Of a stretch of 64,000 nucleotides of DNA, positions 62,985-64,000 are shown piece by piece. The notes below the pieces were generated by a model that saw only the letters and a list, made by a program, of their open reading frames with translations, searched no databases and was not told the DNA's origin. Source of the stretch: Lachnospiraceae bacterium. GTDB taxonomy: Bacteria; Bacillota; Clostridia; Lachnospirales; Lachnospiraceae. Location: NCBI GenBank assembly GCA_022793375.1, contig JAAWCS010000016.1:62001-126000 (forward strand), read 5' to 3'. The position numbers and the translations under genes are program-made. Positions within the stretch are counted from its first letter, which is position 1, and every line of letters begins with the position of its first letter.

Positions 62985-64000
62985 AATGAGATATGCATTG
63001 ATTGGATGCGGGAGAATTTCACCGAACCACGTCATGGCGGCAAAGAATAATGGATTAGATATTGTTGCTGTCTGCGATATTGTCCGCGCAAATGCGGAGG
63101 ACAAGATTTTGAAGTTTGATTTAGACCCTGGAAAAGTGAAGGTCTATGAGGATTACCACGAGCTCCTGGAAAAGGAAAAGCCGGAGCTTGTTGCTATCGC
63201 TACCGAATCCGGAAAGCATGCTGCAATTGCGCTGGACTGCATCGCAGCAGGGTGCAACATAATCATTGAAAAACCGATTGCGCTGTCGCTTGCAGATGCA
63301 GATGCCATCATTGAGGCAGGAAAAAAGAAAGGCGTAATTGTCTGCGCAAATCACCAGAACCGATTCAATAAGAGCATCCAGGAGATCAGGAAAGCCATTG
63401 AAAAGAAGCGTTTCGGCAAACTGCTTTATGGCACTGCCCATATCCGTTGGGCGAGAAACCATGAGTATTATGACCGTGCTGCATGGCGTGGGACCTGGGA
63501 GCAGGATGGCGGCGCGTTAATGAATCAATGCATTCACAATATCGATTTGCTTCGTTGGATGATGGGGGATGAGATTGACACTGTGTACGGAATAACTGAC
63601 AGGCTGATCCACCCCTATATTGAAGCTGAGGATCTTGGCCTTGCCGTTGTGAAGTTCAAAAATGGCAGCTACGGCACCATTGAGGGAACCACGAACATAT
63701 TTCCGAAGAACCTTGAAGAGACCCTGTACATCTTCGGGGAGAAGGGGACTGTTAAGGCAGGCGGTGAAGCTGTCAATATCATTGAAGAGTGGAAGTTCTC
63801 CGACTATTTCGGGGATGAGGAGCGAGTGAAACAGGAGTGTTCTGAGAACCCTCCGAATGTCTATGGTTTTGGTCATACAAAAATGTACAAGAATGTGATT
63901 GATGCTATTGAGGGCAAGGAAGATTTGCTTGTTGATGGAGAAGCTGGCAAGAGAGCTCTTGAGCTCGTATTGGCTATCTACAAATCAGCTGCTGAGGGTA
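62985..64000 (+). CDS. Gfo/Idh/MocA oxidoreductase, WbpB-like (3' end cut by window)
   Basis: At least 338 codons, no stop before the window ends. NAD-binding start RYALIGCGRISPNHVMAAKN, VATES-type region LVAIATESGKHAAI, active-site NIIIEKPIALSLADAD, QDGGALMNQCIHNIDLLRWM. The WbpB/WlbA subfamily oxidises C3 of UDP-GlcNAcA, giving the keto sugar for the WbpE-like enzyme. Excellent AGGAGG at 62971-62976, 12 nt behind the acetyltransferase. The frame is intact to the last base. Confidence 0.9.

Overview
The window comes from a Gram-positive anaerobe of the class Clostridia, most likely a Lachnospiraceae-like gut bacterium. It carries a PolC-type replicative polymerase, pyruvate:ferredoxin oxidoreductase, AgrC/AgrA-type signalling, a LoaP antiterminator, catabolite-responsive (cre-like) sites and strong A+G-rich ribosome binding sites. 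Most of it reads as GC-rich; the right end (about 54.5-64 kb) and a patch near 48.4-50.2 kb are visibly AT-richer and look acquired. This is judged by eye, not computed.

Layout. 0-4.4 kb: a heterodimeric ABC exporter, a histidine phosphatase and a broken FtsX-type permease. 4.5-9.6 kb: nifJ, a 63-codon orphan gene bounded by repeats, and a PadR/DUF1700 pair. 9.7-13.2 kb: a large RecD-like helicase that seems to have lost a C-terminal domain. 13.3-17.6 kb: DUF1622 protein, lipoprotein, nitroreductase, GT4 glycosyltransferase and a coiled-coil protein. 17.7-22.2 kb: amylosucrase plus LacI regulator behind cre-like operators, then a SorC-type regulator overlapping an HPr-like gene. 22.3-24.2 kb: a TetR-controlled membrane-protein operon with paired operators and a repeated element. 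24.3-29.1 kb: an FbpABC-like uptake operon (binding lipoprotein, fused permease, ATPase) ending in a metallo-beta-lactamase-fold hydrolase. 29.3-40.4 kb: a PHP phosphoesterase, then pyrH-frr-uppS-cdsA-rseP-ispG, then polC; dxr is missing from its usual place between cdsA and rseP.

40.4-48.3 kb holds the most distinctive metabolic island: two Tat-exported flavoprotein lipoproteins flank a HemW-like radical SAM gene, followed by a start-stop coupled helical protein and a converging AgrC/AgrA-type two-component system. 48.4-53.4 kb is an accessory zone with a truncated ATPase, an unrecognised 424-residue protein, gene debris, a roughly 300-bp segment bounded by 35-bp inverted repeats, and a helicase with six helicase-associated repeats.

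53.9-64 kb is a surface-polysaccharide locus led by loaP. It encodes an aminotransferase, an initiating sugar-phosphate transferase, a GT2, UDP-GlcNAc and UDP-glucose dehydrogenases, and a second aminotransferase, acetyltransferase and Gfo/Idh oxidoreductase. The UDP-GlcNAc dehydrogenase and the last three together match the WbpA/E/D/B route to UDP-2,3-diacetamido-2,3-dideoxy-glucuronic acid. Decayed pieces of a dehydrogenase and a GT2 inside the locus show recent remodelling. The window cuts the first and the last gene. No tRNA, rRNA or CRISPR array was seen.
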